This document shows positions 60,425 through 64,000 of a stretch of DNA of 64,000 bases, in pieces. Source of the stretch: Apophysomyces variabilis (Eukaryota; Mucoromycota; Mucoromycetes; Mucorales; Mucoraceae); contig MZZL01000054.1 of the NCBI GenBank assembly GCA_002749535.1, positions 45,885 through 109,884 of the forward strand, given 5' to 3'. The translations under genes were made by a program, and so were the position numbers. Below the pieces are notes generated by a model. The model was not told the origin of the DNA, ran no database searches, and was given only the letters and a program-made list of their open reading frames with translations. Each line of letters starts with the position of its first letter. The stretch's first letter is position 1.

Positions 60425-60608
60425 GCCTCCCCGCTAATGTCAATCTTCGTTAATGTCAATCCTCGCCTATTTTCAATCATTTTGAGATTCCCGAAAAAGA
60501 GGTTTCTATGCTAATTCAAGCCATTGCATCTCCCCGTTATTGTGACTCCCCGCCTATTGTCAATCGATAGGCTCTAACCAAGTCATTGACATTAGCGGGG
60601 AAGCACTG
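60421..60608. mobile_element. 188 bp pogo/mariner-like MITE
   Basis: Terminal inverted repeats of about 24 bp start CAGTGCCTCCCCGCTAATGT at 60421 and end at 60608, with TA on both sides (60419-60420 and 60609-60610). Inside are several more CCCCGCTAATGTCAAT-like words in both orientations, which look like repeated transposase-binding sites. There is no coding capacity. CAGTG ends with a TA duplication fit the Tc1/mariner/pogo superfamily. Confidence 0.8.
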
Positions 60609-62193
60609 TATTATTAAGATTGAACTTGCTTTCTACAAAGTAAGATTACTACCTTTCGATTTCAGTTTCATCATGATGGGTTAGTAACCCTATATTGCAT
60701 TATTGTTGGATTTTTTTGATATGGTTAATATACTAACAGTTACTGCAGCACAATATTATGATTACAGTGAAGATAGCAATTTTGACGGGTATATTATATG
60801 TTGTGGGTACGCTAGATAAGCATTTGTTTGCATACAATAGCTTGATTATGTCAATATATTATGCAGCAACTATATTAGTCTCAAGTATTTGGAAATAGCA
60901 AGGTACCTGTCATTTAAAGAATAGAAATATCAGCGGAACGACTGGAGAGAAATGGCATGTAGCAGGAATAGCTGACTGCTGACACCAATGGATTATTTAT
61001 TGTATAAAAAGGAGTATGTAGACAACCGAGGAAACAGGTCATCTGTATTCATGGTTATACCCGAGTATGGCATCACACAAGAACTTGGAACAAAAGTCCA
61101 CTGATCCGATAAAATTCGCTTCAACCACGTTGACACTGACCTAATGCTATGTGCTGATCCATCAGAAGCTAGTATTGTTAGCGATAACTCAATGATTTAC
61201 TGCTGCATAGAGTGACCGTACAGCCCCCGGTAGTAATTAGTTTATAGACATGCAAGGCTATCGGTGAGTCATATTTTGGGTATTGGTTTGCTTCATACCT
61301 TCTAATATCATATTTTCAGTATCGGGAATAAGACAAATCGATGGTTATTTCTAATCGTATTGGGATCCAACCAAAACTGTACTGTGAGGAAGTGAATACG
61401 TCCACAGGAAACCAAATTGTTTCTTGCAGAGACATAGGCCTTAGTGTAGCTGACATATAGTTTGCAGAAAGAATAAAGTATTAAGGACTCAAGGTCGTCA
61501 ATGCCAAGTCTTTCTTAATATCAAAATGTGATTTACTTGAACCATCTTGACATTTGTCTGTAAAGTATAAAGTACAGCTTTGAAATGATATTGGCGATGA
61601 AGACAAAAGCTATAAAACAGTCACCGAGCGGATTTCAGACAGAGGGAACCAGATGTTACTGTCCTAGCTTTCGAAATCTATTTGTGCTTCTTTTTAGAAT
61701 ACCTTTCGCTGATGAATGGTATAAGTTTATATAGGTTAAATATCACTTTGAGCTTACCAATAATACTTTTTGCATTGGTAGAATATCAAGTCTAGCCAAG
61801 AAATCATTCTAGCCTTTTTAAGCAGACCGCTATCTTTATCGCGATCAAGCCAACTTAAATGGCTACAAGAAATAGAAAGCCCATCTTGTAAATATCTATG
61901 ATGGATTCTCTCTTTTAATGGAACCATGACCTAAACACAGGTCATAGAGGGATAAAACTGATGCTTTTTCATATCAATATCCGTAGACGTACGGACGTTG
62001 AAGGATTACAAAATTGCAAATCCGAATATGGTGCGGTACTACATCATGGTGCAGAAAAATCCAATCTATATTGTAGCAGCGTTCTGTAAACTTATCAAAG
62101 GACAGTAGTAGAGCGGTCTAATATGGCTATTTACAAGGTTACCCCTTCAGATTCGGAACAAATAAAAAGAAAGAAAATTCAAGAATGCATTGC
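60609..62193. other. Non-coding interior of the large transposon
   Basis: About 1.6 kb with no open frame of note and no recognised repeat end. It looks like old, decayed sequence. Confidence 0.45.
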
Positions 62194-63791
62194 CACTGTG
62201 GGAAATTTTTCGTCGGGTTCGTCTAAAAAATTGAAGATATTTTCACACTGTCAATTCCTCTCCGCTATTCATTTACTCGACGAGACCGATTTTTAAAAAC
62301 GGTTCCTTTTTCCTTAATATCGGTTATTAGATTTGCTCAAGATTATCAGGTCGAGCCCACCTTCAACAAAGCCATGGTACACATTAGTAGTGCCCAGTAT
62401 ATACGCGAGATACATTGGCAAACACTGTCGCTTCACGTAAGATTTCGTATAGCTTGTACATCAATGTGTATAAAAAGTTGCTGTGATAGGACATTATTAT
62501 CATGTTTGAGGAAAAATAAAACACTTTATGAATCTTTTGGTATGAACATAAGTTAAAACTATGATTCTAGCGAGCGTACGTTTATTTATCTCCAAGGGCT
62601 ATGTGTTTCGTTGACTAGATTGCTGAGATGTTACACAGAAACTAGCATACAATTTGCTGCGGTTACTTCTCGCAAAAATTTTTTTTCATGTTCTTCCATC
62701 ATGACTAACCCATCTGATACCAATGGCATTAACATCCGCCTAGAGGATAAGAAAAATCGCACGAGGAGTTGAAGGCTGACGAAACAGAGATTAAAATAGA
62801 TCGAAAAGGTCTACCTCTGTTGCTCTCTGAGAACAATGATATTGGTAACGTGGCTCTACCAACTTCGTCCGCAGGAACCATCAAGGCAACTTACGAAACG
62901 GATGCCCTGGAAAAGAAGCAAGTCTTGGATATGAATATAGGCCTGGTCAAGCACTTTGTTGTCAACCCGAAAGAGGAGATACCTGATGGCGTTATAACTG
63001 CCAGTTATATCTCTATCAGTAACATCTCCAACCTGGTGATCAAAAAGCTGATGATGGACATAAATGCAAGCCAAAGACTGGTCCGATATGTACTGAAAGG
63101 ACGTGCATTCCTGGTAGAAAGAAGAGGCCATTGACAGCCTGGACAGAATGGCCCTTGTCAAATACAAGGTCTACTGAACCAGTGCGAAGATTACTTGGCC
63201 TCGCAGTACCTGTTGTGAAAGCATTGCAACAATCGTACTAGCGTAAAACGCCGAATACAGGCATCTCTACAGCTGTCACCGTGAGAGCAGTGCTTCTAGT
63301 AAAGCATATAAAGTTCTAGCAAGATAGATTATATAGTGGTAAGTAATGGTTAAAATTTCTTTGTTGCATCACATGGAAATAGTTCGCAGCAATATTCACC
63401 AGGTATAGAGATAAGAGGGGAAACAGTGTCCTCCAGTGTCACTCGTTGGTAAGTTTTGAACGACAGTTTAAATGACTTAAGCTTTCTCTGTTCTTCTATG
63501 TTTGTAGCTCGAAAGAGACTGAGGGATGAAACAGAAGAAAAAGGACAAATGCTTCGAATCAGTCGGGTTGCTACAAGTGTAGAAAAGCTTAAGCGAAAAA
63601 GAAATAAAGCTATTCGTTGCCCTGTTTTAATTATACTGGCTTATTCTTTACAATGCATAATCAATAGAAACGGATACTAGAAGCTAGGAATAGGTGGAGA
63701 GAAAGGGGGTAACTGCGACGGCGGCAGCTTCGTCGGGTTCGTCGTTAGCTAAAGGAGACCCGACGAACCCGACGAAAAATTTCCCATAGTG
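62194..63791. mobile_element. 1.6 kb CACTA-like element
   Basis: Inverted 30 bp ends (62194-62223 and 63762-63791, one mismatch) begin CACTGTGGGAAATTTTTCGT on the left and CACTATGGG on the right. TTGC flanks both sides (62190-62193 and 63792-63795) as a target duplication. Subterminally at the right end the GTCGGGTTCGTC word is repeated in the opposite orientation (63729-63743 against 63762-63776), giving a hairpin. CACTA-type ends suggest the EnSpm/CACTA superfamily, although a 3 bp rather than 4 bp duplication would be usual. No transposase is inside, so it is non-autonomous. Confidence 0.7.
62701..63178 (+). pseudogene. Decayed unidentified gene inside the CACTA-like element
   Basis: An ATG at 62701 (TNPSDTNGINIRLEDKK) leads after a one-base shift near 62757 into a 120-codon frame (ETEIKIDRKGLPLLL, then SYISISNISNLVIKKLMMD). 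After another shift near 63122 it reads EEAIDSLDRMALVKYKVY and then a stop. Together they look like one damaged protein of at least 155 residues. I do not recognise the family. It may be a captured host gene fragment or a lost transposon protein. Confidence 0.4.
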
Positions 63792-63811
63792 TTGCTATTA
63801 ATGTATCCTGA

Positions 63812-63996
63812 TGTATTTCCGTCAAATTGCGTCTCAAGAACATCAGATACGCCGCCATGAGTGAACAAGTATAGTAATAGCATGAGTTATTAAGATAGAA
63901 AAAGCTAGGTCTAAAATCGAGATCTAGCTTCAAATACAGTAAACATTTGGTCTGTTCCCTCAATGACACTTTAGCATCTCTCATCACAAACTAGTT
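63812..63996 (-). repeat. Right terminal inverted repeat of the large transposon
   Basis: Reverse complement of 48691-48875, with two differences over 185 bp. It ends CTAGTT at 63996, four bases before the end of the window. The CACTA-like element sits 20 bp inside it. Confidence 0.88.
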
Positions 63997-64000
63997 AAAT

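Larger units (their letters stand above)
48691..63996. mobile_element. 15.3 kb composite DNA transposon with 185 bp terminal inverted repeats
   Basis: The segment is bounded by inverted copies of a 185 bp sequence (48691-48875 and 63812-63996) differing at two positions by eye. Its left edge coincides with the point where the right palindrome arm stops matching the left arm, which marks an insertion. The inside holds a decayed MULE transposase, a decayed zinc-ribbon/DDE-like gene, an intact F-box gene and four smaller nested elements. Long terminal repeats plus a MULE gene suggest a Mutator-type element. The target duplication cannot be read because the right flank lies at or beyond the window edge; only AAAT (63997-64000) follows the right repeat. 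Confidence 0.68.

Overview
The window looks like nuclear DNA of a filamentous early-diverging fungus, most likely Mucoromycota (Mucorales-like). The evidence is split genes with many short GT-AG introns of about 50-110 nt, pyrimidine-rich fungal promoters, a PDR-type ABC transporter, a fungal alpha-actinin with CH, coiled-coil and EF-hand parts, and a dense, varied transposon load. No ribosomal or tRNA gene and no CRISPR array was found. The exon structures were assembled by eye. For the SS18-like, GNAT, cytochrome b5 reductase, homeodomain, NSE1, PDR, Rab7 and Fanzor genes the exons sum to an exact multiple of three.

Region 1 (1-42 kb) is mostly housekeeping genes. In order: an inositol/sugar transporter with a cysteine-rich PSI-like loop (-), divergent from a glutamine-rich SS18/SSXT-like SWI/SNF subunit (+); a Helitron remnant; two related GNAT acetyltransferases, one broken; D-2-hydroxyglutarate dehydrogenase (-); NADH-cytochrome b5 reductase (-); a 3.8 kb gene-poor stretch; a homeodomain factor (+); NSE1 of the SMC5/6 complex (+); alpha-actinin (+), convergent with a 1257-residue Fanzor/TnpB-type protein (-); a PDR-type ABC transporter (+); a small disordered hydrophilic protein (+); and a Rab7/Ypt7-like GTPase (-).

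Region 2 (42.2-48.7 kb) is a large palindrome: two near-identical arms of about 2.93 kb around a 612 bp spacer. Each arm carries a divergently transcribed secreted protein with 12 conserved cysteines. Promoter, signal peptide and C-terminal half are essentially identical between arms, while residues 35-170 have diverged strongly.

Region 3 (48.7-64.0 kb) appears to be one 15.3 kb DNA transposon with 185 bp terminal inverted repeats (183/185 identical). It starts exactly where the right palindrome arm stops matching the left. It contains a nested Tc1/mariner-like element, a decayed zinc-ribbon/DDE-like protein gene, a decayed MULE transposase with SWIM finger, an intact F-box gene, a tRNA-derived SINE-like insert with a 17 bp target duplication, a pogo/mariner-like MITE, and a CACTA-like element. 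Near-identical outer ends combined with broken internal genes suggest recent movement by transposase supplied from elsewhere.

The strongest candidates for something new are the Fanzor gene with its flanking stem-loop, the palindromic secreted-protein pair, and the giant nested transposon with F-box cargo.
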